A DNA stretch of 63,440 nt from Methylaequor sp002691245 (GTDB taxonomy: Bacteria > Pseudomonadota > Alphaproteobacteria > Methylaequorales > Methylaequoraceae). Below the pieces are notes generated by a model. It was not told the origin of the DNA and searched no databases. It saw only the letters and a program-made list of their open reading frames with translations. Below are positions 33,925 to 41,509 of the stretch, piece after piece. Each line of letters opens with the position of its first letter. The stretch's first letter is position 1. The position numbers and the translations under genes were made by a program. The stretch lies in the NCBI GenBank assembly GCA_002691245.1, contig NZHH01000035.1:1-63440 (forward strand), written 5' to 3'.

Positions 33925-35127
33925 TTATTTTTTTTTAAAATAATTAACAATTTTTTTTGTAATTTTTTTTGCAATTTCAGATTTTTTTAATTTTGGCCAG
34001 TGTTCTACAGTTGAATTCGTAATGAGTGAAACTTTATTATGACTTGACCCAAAAACCTCCCCATTAGCAACATTATTTGCAATCATCCAATCGCAGTTCT
34101 TCGATTTTAATTTTTGTATCGAATTTTTCATTAAATTAGATGTTTCAGCAGAAAAGCCAATTATTAATCTTGGTCTAAATTTATGATTTGAAATATTTTT
34201 AAGAATATCCAAATTTTTGGAGAAAGTTATATTCAGTGTATCGCTTTGATTTTTCTTAATTTTTTCTGAGGAAAATTTTTTAATTTTCCAATCAGATATT
34301 GCCGCAGCCGAGATAAAAATATCGAATGGCATTTCTTTTATAATTTTTTGATAAAAGTCTGATGCGCTTGAAGCCTCAATGACTTTTATATTTCTGGGCT
34401 TTTCTAAGCAATTGTGACCTGAAACAAGAGTTGTTGAGGCACCAAATAAACTTAATGCTTTTGCAACCTCATAACCTTGAATTCCTGAAGAGTAGTTGCT
34501 AATAAATCTTACTGGATCAATCTTTTCAACTGAGGCACCTGCTGTCACTAAAACCTTTAACTTNCTAAGTTCTTTAGGATGGAAAATNTCATTGAGATTT
34601 TCAATTATTTCAGGTATTTCCATTAATTTNCCTGCTCCTTTNGANCCACAAGCNAGACGACCNTTATTTGGTGAAAAAATTTTAACATTCATTTTTTTTA
34701 ATTTNGATAAATTGATTTTAACAGCTTTATTTGTCCACATATTACTATTCATTGCAGGTGCAATAATTTTTACTGTTTTTGATGCTATTAAGATATTTGT
34801 AGCAAGATCATCGGCAATACCATTAGCCATCTTTGCTATGAAGTTAGCTGTACATGGTACCACAAAGATTACATCCATCTCGTTTGCTAATTTAATGTGA
34901 TTCATCTCCTTTTCTTGAGATAAAGTAAAAAGATTAGAAAAAATTTTTTTCCCAAGAAGGCTTTCAAAAGTAATTGTATTCACAAATTCTTTTGCACTAT
35001 CTGTGAGAATACAATTTATATCTGCACCTTTATCTTGAAGTCTTCTNATTACATCAAGAGATTTGTAACAGGCNATACCTCCAGTNATAATTAAAAGAAT
35101 TTTTTTGTTTTTAAGAAAATTCGTCAT
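33925..35127 (-). CDS. coaBC: Bifunctional phosphopantothenoylcysteine decarboxylase/phosphopantothenate-cysteine ligase
   Basis: CoaBC performs two steps of coenzyme A synthesis. The 400-residue protein has the N-terminal flavin decarboxylase (AxYKSLDVxRRL, APAMNSNMW, and the Cys-containing substrate flap near residue 155) and the C-terminal ligase (VLVTAGASVEKIDPVRFISNYSSGIQGYEVAKAL, ISAAAISDW, IIGFSAET, MIANNV). Several Ns occur in the flap. It overlaps ubiE by 4 bases; ubiB, usually between these genes in Alphaproteobacteria, is absent. Confidence 0.95.
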   Translation of the reverse strand: MTNFLKNKKILLIXTGGXACYKSLDVXRRLQDKGADINCILTDSAKEFVNTITFESLLGKKIFSNLFTLSQEKEMNHIKLANEMDVIFVVPCTANFIAKMANGIADDLATNILIASKTVKIIAPAMNSNMWTNKAVKINLXKLKKMNVKIFSPNXGRXACXXKGAXKLMEIPEIIENLNXIFHPKELXKLKVLVTAGASVEKIDPVRFISNYSSGIQGYEVAKALSLFGASTTLVSGHNCLEKPRNIKVIEASSASDFYQKIIKEMPFDIFISAAAISDWKIKKFSSEKIKKNQSDTLNITFSKNLDILKNISNHKFRPRLIIGFSAETSNLMKNSIQKLKSKNCDWMIANNVANGEVFGSSHNKVSLITNSTVEHWPKLKKSEIAKKITKKIVNYFKKK

Positions 35128-35843
35128 GTTTCTGAAATATGNATNGAGGCTAANCCATCTAAAATATCAANTACTTCAATATTTTTAAAGCCTGCATTAA
35201 GTAATATTTTGGTTAATTNAATTTGATCAGGAAATTTTTCAATACTTTTAATTAGGTATTCGTAGGCCTCTNGATTATTAAGAAGAAATTTCCCATAAAT
35301 TGGAATNACTTTACTATAAATATTAAATAATTTTCTAAATGTAAANTTATTGATCTGGCTAAACTCAAGACAATAAAATTTTCTATTTTTTTTTAAAACA
35401 CGTTTAACTTCTTTCAAAGATTTTTCAAGGTCATAAAAGTTTCGTATTCCAAAACTTGCAATTATCACATCAAAACTATTTGGTTTGAAGGGCATTTTTT
35501 CAGCTCTACCATTAACAAATTCTACGTTTTTTGTTATTANTTTTTTTCTAGCCTGTTTCAACATTTCAATACTAGAATCATAACCAATAAAATAGCAATC
35601 TGATCTATGATCNAATAANTTTATTAGNTCACCTGAACCTGAAGCAAGGTCTAGAACAACAGAGTTTTTNTTCAAATCAATTANTTTTATAAATTCACTT
35701 TTCCAAAGCCTGTGNAAACCAAAGCTCATNANATCATTCATAAAATCATATTTATNAGAAATATTAGAAAATATTCTTTCGACAAGTATTTGTTTTTTTT
35801 GTTTCTTTGAAGATTTAGTAATTTGTTGTAATCTTTTTTTCAT
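35124..35843 (-). CDS. ubiE: Ubiquinone/menaquinone C-methyltransferase UbiE
   Basis: This SAM-dependent methyltransferase acts in quinone synthesis. The 239-residue protein shows RIFSNISxKYDFMNDxMSFGxHRLWK, VLDLASGSG (SAM motif I), FVNGRAEKMPF, IIASFGIRNFYDLEKSLKEVKRVLK (the UbiE GLRN-like motif) and CLEFSQ. Many Ns are present. Its ATG shares the palindrome CATG (35841-35844) with the mutM ATG on the opposite strand, so no separate promoter space exists. Confidence 0.93.
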   Translation of the reverse strand: MKKRLQQITKSSKKQKKQILVERIFSNISXKYDFMNDXMSFGXHRLWKSEFIKXIDLXKNSVVLDLASGSGXLIXLXDHRSDCYFIGYDSSIEMLKQARKKXITKNVEFVNGRAEKMPFKPNSFDVIIASFGIRNFYDLEKSLKEVKRVLKKNRKFYCLEFSQINXFTFRKLFNIYSKXIPIYGKFLLNNXEAYEYLIKSIEKFPDQIXLTKILLNAGFKNIEVXDILDXLAXXHISET

Positions 35844-36660
35844 GCCCGAACTTCCTGAAGTAGAAACTGTCAGAGTTTTCNTGGAAAATAATATTGTTCA
35901 AAAGAAAACATTGTCAATTAAAATTGAAAATAAAAATTTAAGATTCCAGATTTCACAANAAATTCCAGAAAAACTANACAACGAAATNATAACAAAAATA
36001 TTGAGAAGAGGTAAGTTTTTAATATTTTTATACTCTAATAAATATTCCCTTCTTTTACATCTTGGAATGACTGGCTATTTCAGAATTTCAAAAAAATATA
36101 CAAGAATTAAACACGATCATATAAAGTTCTTTTTTAAAGATAAAGTTCTTGTTTTTAATGATATTAGGAAATTTGGTTTTATNAAGTTGTATAACAAAGA
36201 NGATATNNATAGTAGTAAGCATTTAANAAATCTNGGTCCAGATGCNATGGGNGAGAANTTTTCCNTTAATTACTTTTGTAAAAATAAAGAAAGAAAAACT
36301 AATGTAAAAAACCTTTTAATGAATCAAAATTTTGTCTCAGGCTTAGGAAATATTTATTGTTCAGAAATACTTTTTGATGCAAAAATAAATCCCTCCAGAT
36401 ATTCAAGTAGTCTTAAGAAGTACGAGATTGAAAATATCATTGTTTCTGCAAAAAAAATTTTAAAAACAGCTATAAACATGGGTGGTACGACAATAAAAAA
36501 CTTTATTGTTTCTGATGAAAAAATTGGATATTTTAAAAATAGACTTATGGTATACGGAAGAGAAAACTTNGTATGTATNAGGTGTAAGAATAATAATTAT
36601 ATAAAAAAAGTAAAACACTCTGGGAGATCAACATTTTTTTGTTCAGTTTGCCAATTATGA
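35842..36660 (+). CDS. mutM: Formamidopyrimidine-DNA glycosylase
   Basis: This base-excision repair glycosylase/AP lyase removes 8-oxoguanine. The 272-residue protein begins MPELPEVETVR with the catalytic Pro2/Glu3, which fixes the start. Then follow LRRGKFLIF (Lys), HLGMTGYFRI, FVSGLGNIYCSEILFDAKINPSR (H2TH region) and the C-terminal zinc finger (VCxRCKNNNYIKKVKHSGRSTFFCSVCQ). It is followed by a small exported protein gene with an ATGA overlap, then rpsT and dnaA. Confidence 0.96.
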   Translation: MPELPEVETVRVFXENNIVQKKTLSIKIENKNLRFQISQXIPEKLXNEXITKILRRGKFLIFLYSNKYSLLLHLGMTGYFRISKKYTRIKHDHIKFFFKDKVLVFNDIRKFGFXKLYNKXDXXSSKHLXNXGPDXMXEXFSXNYFCKNKERKTNVKNLLMNQNFVSGLGNIYCSEILFDAKINPSRYSSSLKKYEIENIIVSAKKILKTAINMGGTTIKNFIVSDEKIGYFKNRLMVYGRENXVCXRCKNNNYIKKVKHSGRSTFFCSVCQL

Positions 36661-37010
36661 AAGTTAAATTTCTAATTATTCTATTANTATTAGTTTTATC
36701 TTTTAAAAATTCTTTTGGATTGAAATTCTTAAATGGATTTGAAGATATTCCTGTTTTTAAAGAAATGGAATATGTTGAGGATTCTCTAATTTTATTTGAC
36801 AAAGTAGAAGGAAGATATGTCTCATCAAAGATTTCTGGTTATTATGACATAAATGAGGTCCAGGACTATTACAAAAAAATATTACCAAATCTTGGCTGGC
36901 AAAAGTTTGAATCTAATCTTTATAAAAGAGGCAAAGAAATTTTAGAGCTTATATTTGTTAAGGAAAACCAAGAATTAAGCGTTATCTTTAGTATTTACCC
37001 AGGAAAATAA
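36657..37010 (+). CDS. Small exported protein of unknown function (mutM-rpsT interval)
   Basis: The function is not recognised. The ATG at 36657 overlaps the mutM stop (ATGA) and gives 117 residues with a signal peptide (MKVKFLIILL to NSFG). The mature part has DIPVFKEMEYVEDSLILFDKVEGRYVSSKISGYYDINEVQDYYKKILPNLGW followed by KFESNLYKRGKEILELIF and VIFSIYP. The pattern of a YY-LP-LGW helix then short beta strands suggests a small alpha/beta periplasmic domain. In many Alphaproteobacteria an enoyl-CoA hydratase gene occupies this interval instead. Confidence 0.75.
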   Translation: MKVKFLIILLXLVLSFKNSFGLKFLNGFEDIPVFKEMEYVEDSLILFDKVEGRYVSSKISGYYDINEVQDYYKKILPNLGWQKFESNLYKRGKEILELIFVKENQELSVIFSIYPGK

Positions 37011-37022
37011 AAGAATTAATTC

Positions 37023-37051
37023 TTGACCTAAATTCATTAGAAAAGTATAAG
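37023..37051 (+). promoter_or_regulatory. Sigma-70-type promoter upstream of rpsT
   Basis: TTGACC (37023-37028) and TATAAG (37046-37051) are separated by exactly 17 bases, matching the -35/-10 consensus at most positions. Transcription would start about 7 bases beyond the -10, near 37058, only 2-3 bases ahead of the rpsT ATG at 37061. The mRNA would be leaderless or nearly so. This is inferred from sequence only. Confidence 0.6.
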
Positions 37052-37060
37052 ATCAGAAGT

Positions 37061-37324
37061 ATGGCTAATATAAAATCAGCAAAAAAAAGAATAGTTCAAA
37101 GCTTGAAAAGAACAGAAGTTAACAGATTCAGAAAATCTAAGATAAGGAGTGGTATAAAAAAAATACACACTCTTGTAGCAGGTAAAGATTTAAAAGAAAT
37201 TGGTAAAAATTTCTTGGTCGTTGAATCTGAATTAGCAAAAGCAGTTGGAAAAGGTGTTTACAAAAAGAATACTGCCTCTAGACTAATTTCAAGATTGTCA
37301 AAAAAAATAAGATCTGCTAGTTAA
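37061..37324 (+). CDS. rpsT: 30S ribosomal protein S20
   Basis: S20 binds the 5' and 3' minor domains of 16S rRNA. The 87-residue, highly basic protein begins MANIKSAKKRIVQSLKR and carries NRFRKSKIRSGIKKI and AVGKGVYKKNTASRLISRLSKKI, the standard S20 blocks. The place just before dnaA is typical of Alphaproteobacteria. A T12 run follows the stop at 37326-37337 but no GC stem precedes it. Confidence 0.96.
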   Translation: MANIKSAKKRIVQSLKRTEVNRFRKSKIRSGIKKIHTLVAGKDLKEIGKNFLVVESELAKAVGKGVYKKNTASRLISRLSKKIRSAS

Positions 37325-37385
37325 TTTTTTTTTTTCCGTTATTGATTCAGAATTTTTTATTAGTTAATCTTTAAGACTATAAATT

Positions 37386-37811
37386 ATGACTGATTTAGAT
37401 TATGCGGGCGATATAAACCCGAAGGAAGCCTGGGATTTACTCAAACAAGAAGAGGATTGTTATCTTGTTGATTGCAGAACCTCAGCAGAATGGAATTTTG
37501 TTGGTGTCCCAGATCTTAGTCCACTAGGAAAAAAAGTCTTTTTTTTAGAATGGCAAAAATATCCTCTGATGGATAAAAATCCTGATTTTTTGCAAGAAAT
37601 AAATGATTTTGGTTTTTCTAAGAGCTCAAAAATCATATTTTTATGTCGATCAGGAGCTAGATCAAGGTCAGCTGCTGAATTTTTAACTAATCATGGATAT
37701 AAAAATTGCTTTAATTTCTGTGAAGGATTTGAAGGCTCACACGATTCAAATGGTCACAGAGCCGGAATAAATGGTTGGAAGTTTTCTGATCTACCCTGGA
37801 AACAAGGTTGA
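37386..37811 (+). CDS. Rhodanese-domain sulfurtransferase
   Basis: This 141-residue single-domain rhodanese has the active-site loop FLCRSGARSRSAAEFLTNHGY with catalytic cysteine near residue 84, and the N-terminal CYLVDCRTSAEWNFVGVPDL. Such proteins move sulfane sulfur; a rhodanese gene between rpsT and dnaA is not the usual order and looks lineage-specific. The end (HRAGINGWKFSDLPWKQG) matches a clade of alphaproteobacterial rhodaneses. It lies 6 bases before dnaA. Confidence 0.88.
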   Translation: MTDLDYAGDINPKEAWDLLKQEEDCYLVDCRTSAEWNFVGVPDLSPLGKKVFFLEWQKYPLMDKNPDFLQEINDFGFSKSSKIIFLCRSGARSRSAAEFLTNHGYKNCFNFCEGFEGSHDSNGHRAGINGWKFSDLPWKQG

Positions 37812-37817
37812 TAAAAA

Positions 37818-39203
37818 ATGGTTGATCCTAACGCAAATAATCTTAATGAAATTCAAGCTCAATGGGCTACTGTAAGAGGTAGGATTAGACAAAAAATAGG
37901 AGATGCTCAATTTAAAAGCTGGATAAAAGTAATTTCCTTGCAAGACTTTATAGATAGTAAGGTTATATTAAGTGTACCTAGTAACTTTGTTAGAACTAGA
38001 ATTATAGAACAATATTTAGACATAATTAAAAGTTACTGGTTAGTCCAAAATTTAAAAATCAATGATATTGAAATAGTTGTTTCCAAAGTTAGCAAAAGCA
38101 AAGATACAGAAATTTCTTACGAAAAGAAAAGTATAACTGCTCAAAACAAAGACTCTAAGCAAGAAGACATCTTCAGTAGTATAAGTTCAGATCTCGACAG
38201 CCGCTTTACATTCTCAAATTTTATAGTTGGCAAACCAAATGAACTTGCTTTTGCTGCAGCTCGACGAGTTGCTGAGTCTGTCGATGTGCCATTTAACCCT
38301 CTTTTCCTATATGGAGGTGTTGGTCTTGGAAAAACACATTTAATGCACGCAATCGCTCACGAAATTAAAGAAAGAAAGCCTTTAAGAAGAGTTATATATA
38401 TGTCAGCAGAAAAATTTATGTATTATTTTATCAAGGCTCTAAGATTTAAAAATACAGTGGCCTTTAAAGAACAATTCAGAAATGTTGATGTTTTGATGAT
38501 TGATGATGTTCAATTCATCTCAGGTAAAGATTCAACTCAAGAAGAATTCTTTCATACTTTTAATGCTCTTATTGATCAAAACAAACAACTTATAATTTCA
38601 GCAGATAAATCTCCTCAAGATCTTGAAGGAATAGAAGAGAGAATGAGATCAAGATTAGGTTGGGGGCTCGTTGCTGATATTCACCCACTTACTTATGAGT
38701 TGCGCCTTGGAATTCTTCAAGCAAAAGAAGAAAGGCTTTCGTCAAGGATTTCACCAAATATCTTAGAATTTCTAGCACATAAGATCACTTCTAATGTAAG
38801 AGAGTTAGAGGGTGCTTTGAATAGACTCTCAGCATTTTCATCATTGGTTGGTAGAGATATCAACCTAGATATGGTTCAAGATCTTTTGAAAGACCTTCTT
38901 AAGTCTTCTCAAAGGAAAGTAAATATTGAGGAAATTCAAAAAAAAGTTTCGCAACATTTNAATGTNAAAATGTCAGATATGAGTTCAGCNAGAAGATCAC
39001 GTACAATTGCAAGGCCAAGNCAAATTGCTATGTACTTGTCAAAAAACTTGACGTCTAGGTCACTTCCTGAAATTGGNAGAAGATTCGGTAACAGAGATCA
39101 CACAACTGTCATCCATGCAGTAAAAAAAGTTGAAGAATTACGAAGTAAGGACAACAGTTTTGACGAAGATGTTCAACTTCTTATCAGAATGCTTGAGTCA
39201 TAA
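37818..39203 (+). CDS. dnaA: Chromosomal replication initiator DnaA
   Basis: DnaA is the AAA+ origin-binding protein. The 461-residue protein has the N-terminal helicase/DiaA-binding domain (QWATVRGRIRQKIGDAQFKSWI), a short linker, the AAA+ domain with Walker A GGVGLGKTHLMHAIA (near residue 168) and Walker B LMIDDVQFISGK, and the C-terminal DNA-binding domain with RRFGNRDHTTVIHAVKKVEEL. Length is typical of compact genomes. dnaN, recF and gyrB follow directly. No cluster of DnaA boxes was found next to the gene. Confidence 0.97.
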   Translation: MVDPNANNLNEIQAQWATVRGRIRQKIGDAQFKSWIKVISLQDFIDSKVILSVPSNFVRTRIIEQYLDIIKSYWLVQNLKINDIEIVVSKVSKSKDTEISYEKKSITAQNKDSKQEDIFSSISSDLDSRFTFSNFIVGKPNELAFAAARRVAESVDVPFNPLFLYGGVGLGKTHLMHAIAHEIKERKPLRRVIYMSAEKFMYYFIKALRFKNTVAFKEQFRNVDVLMIDDVQFISGKDSTQEEFFHTFNALIDQNKQLIISADKSPQDLEGIEERMRSRLGWGLVADIHPLTYELRLGILQAKEERLSSRISPNILEFLAHKITSNVRELEGALNRLSAFSSLVGRDINLDMVQDLLKDLLKSSQRKVNIEEIQKKVSQHXNXKMSDMSSXRRSRTIARPXQIAMYLSKNLTSRSLPEIXRRFGNRDHTTVIHAVKKVEELRSKDNSFDEDVQLLIRMLES

Positions 39204-39204
39204 T

Positions 39205-40314
39205 ATGGAATTTTCTGTTCCAAAAAAAGAGTTACTAGATTGTCTAAATCATTTNCAAAGNGTTGTTGAGAGAAGAAACACTATACCAATTCTATCCAAN
39301 ATCAGAATTGTATCTGAAGCAAATGGAAAGAAACTTACTTTAACTGCAACAGATTTNGCATTGGAGTTAAGTGAAACACTATCAGCAGACGTAAAAAATT
39401 CTGGCGGAATCACAATACCTTCTCAACTATTCTACGATATTATTAGAAAATCGCCTGAAAACTCTAGGATTGGTTTAAGAAAAGATGAAAAAAGTGAGTT
39501 AGTTTATGTATATTTTGATGAATCAAAATTTTCTATCCCATCATTACCAATTGATGATTTTCCAGTCATGGATGTAAATCAGTTAGAAACATCNATTGAA
39601 ATTGAATCAGCATCATTTAAAAAATTAATTGATAATTGTAAATTCTGCATGGGTTTAGATGAATCAAGACAATACCTNAATGGTATATTTCTTCATTTAA
39701 GTAANAATCTTATATCNACNGTTGCTACTGATGGACATAGACTTTCAAAGAGTTCTTTAACAAAAGATTATTCAGGAAATTTTGATGGAATNATCGTTCC
39801 CAAAAAAACAGTTTTTGAAGTATCAAAAATCTTGGAAGAATACGATGATAAAGTAATTCTAAATTTTTCAAAAACCAGATTAAAAATATTGTTAGGAAGC
39901 GTAAAAATTATAACAAAACTCATTAATTCAACTTTTCCAGATTATGACAGTGTCATTCCGACAACTAATGATCAGATAATGATAGTCGACTGTAAAAGTT
40001 TTAGTGAAAGTATAGACAGAGTATCAACAATATCTAGCGAAAAATTTAGAACAGTAAAATTTGATATTTCAAAAAACATTTGTGTTGTGAGTTCCTTTGG
40101 ATCGGAAAAATCAATCGGAACTGAGAATGTTAAAGTTGATTATGATGGACCTGCATTTAGTATTAATTTTAATTCTAGGTATGTTTTAGATGTTCTTAAT
40201 ATAATTAAGGAAGGTAATGTTAAATTTTACTTTTCAAAAAATACTGCACCAACAATTTTAGAAGGACCCTCTCTAAAAAACACTCTTTTTCTTATAATGC
40301 AAATGCGAGCATAA
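39205..40314 (+). CDS. dnaN: DNA polymerase III beta sliding clamp
   Basis: The beta clamp confers processivity on DNA polymerase III. The ATG at 39205, one base after the dnaA stop, gives a 369-residue protein (MEFSVPKKELLDCL) with the three clamp domains; IIVPKKTVFEVSKIL (near residues 197-211) opens the middle-to-third domain junction, and the C-terminal LIMQMRA is the expected P-M-R end. All visible Ns fall at third codon positions, marking silent polymorphism. Confidence 0.96.
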   Translation: MEFSVPKKELLDCLNHXQXVVERRNTIPILSXIRIVSEANGKKLTLTATDXALELSETLSADVKNSGGITIPSQLFYDIIRKSPENSRIGLRKDEKSELVYVYFDESKFSIPSLPIDDFPVMDVNQLETXIEIESASFKKLIDNCKFCMGLDESRQYXNGIFLHLSXNLIXXVATDGHRLSKSSLTKDYSGNFDGXIVPKKTVFEVSKILEEYDDKVILNFSKTRLKILLGSVKIITKLINSTFPDYDSVIPTTNDQIMIVDCKSFSESIDRVSTISSEKFRTVKFDISKNICVVSSFGSEKSIGTENVKVDYDGPAFSINFNSRYVLDVLNIIKEGNVKFYFSKNTAPTILEGPSLKNTLFLIMQMRA

Positions 40315-40324
40315 ATGTTCTCAG

Positions 40325-41477
40325 ATGAGTGACAACCTAAGGATAACGAGTCTTAAATTAAATAATTATAGAAATCACGAGTTTCTTAAAGTAGAGCCTG
40401 AAAAAGACATTATAATGATTTCAGGAAAAAATGGTTCAGGAAAAACTAATATTTTGGAGTCTATATCGCTTTTTGANTCAAACTCTGGNTTCAGAAACTC
40501 AAGATTAAAGGATCTTATAAGATATGATTTAAATGGCCCCACTGAAATGTTTGGAGTAAATTTATCCTTGCAAAATAGAGATGAGTATCATGAACTAGGT
40601 ATAGGTATCCAAAGTAAAAATTTTATATTTAATAAAATAGCTTCAATTAATTGTAAAAAAGATAAAAATAATAATTTCAAAAATTTAATTAGTACATTTT
40701 GGATTTTACCAGAAATGTCTCACATGTTTCAAGGTAGTTCAAAATCAAGAAGAAATTTTTTAGATTCAATGATTTTATCCATAAACAGTTCATATAAAAA
40801 CACCTTGTTTAGGTATAAAAAATATAAAAATGAAAGATTAAAGATTNTGAAACAAAAATCTATACAAAGAGATAATGAATGGNTAGATATAATCGAAAAA
40901 AAAAATGTCTGAAACAGGTGTCATCATTTGTGATTCAAGAAGGGTATTTCTTAATGAATTAAANAAATGCTTTAAAAAAATTGATGATCAAATCCCACTT
41001 TTATTTTTAAAATTAAATGGTATTATTGATTCGGCCTTAGAGAGCAATACTGCCATTTATGCTGAGGAATTATTATTGAACAATCTCAAAATTAACAGAG
41101 AAGTGGATAGCGTTTCTGGAAGAACAAATTTTAGTGCAGATAAGTATGATCTTTTGGTCTATGACAAAAATTCTGAGAAAGAAGCCAGATTTTTTTCAAC
41201 AGGGGAGCAAAAAATCATTATAATATCAATTATTTTTTCTTACCTTAATATTATTGAAAAAAAAAAGGAATCAAAAGTTCTTTTTTTATTGGATGATATC
41301 TTTTCCTATTTAGATGCTAGGTTTATAAAGCAAATTATTAACAAGCTTCATGAATTAAAATTACAGACNTGGGTGACTGATGTTCGTNCNGATCTGAAAG
41401 AAGANATACAAAATCTCGAATCAATAGCACATAACATAAATATTGATGATTATAGGTTTAAAGTTGTTAATAATTAG
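40325..41477 (+). CDS. recF: DNA replication/repair protein RecF, frame split in a poly(A) run
   Basis: RecF is an SMC-like ATPase for gap repair and RecA loading. The first part (40325-40912) has Walker A MISGKNGSGKTNILESISLF and FWILPEMSHMFQGSSKSRRNFLD. The second part (frame visible from 40905) continues MSETGVIICDSRRVFLNEL and contains the ABC signature FSTGEQKIIIISI and Walker B LFLLDDIFSYLD. The A10 run at 40896-40905 has one A too many: with nine, EKKMSETGV is continuous and a roughly 383-residue RecF results. Both ATPase halves look functional, so a sequence indel or slippage is more likely than a pseudogene. Confidence 0.9.
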
Positions 41478-41509
41478 GTATAATANGTAAATTGAATTAG
41501 GTTTAAATT

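Noticed and set aside
34496..34900. Plus-strand open frame inside coaBC
   Set aside because: Antisense to conserved coaBC sequence; many Ns inflate its apparent openness.
37325..37340. Intrinsic terminator after rpsT (T12 run)
   Set aside because: A long T run is present but no stable stem precedes it; poly(T) runs are common in this AT-rich DNA.
37300..37820. Possible replication origin beside dnaA
   Set aside because: The short gaps around rpsT, rhodanese and dnaA hold no cluster of TTATCCACA-like boxes or an AT-rich unwinding region distinct from the background.
40325..41477. recF as a pseudogene or as two genes
   Set aside because: Both parts align end to end with one RecF and the break lies in an A10 run; no independent start signal supports two genes.
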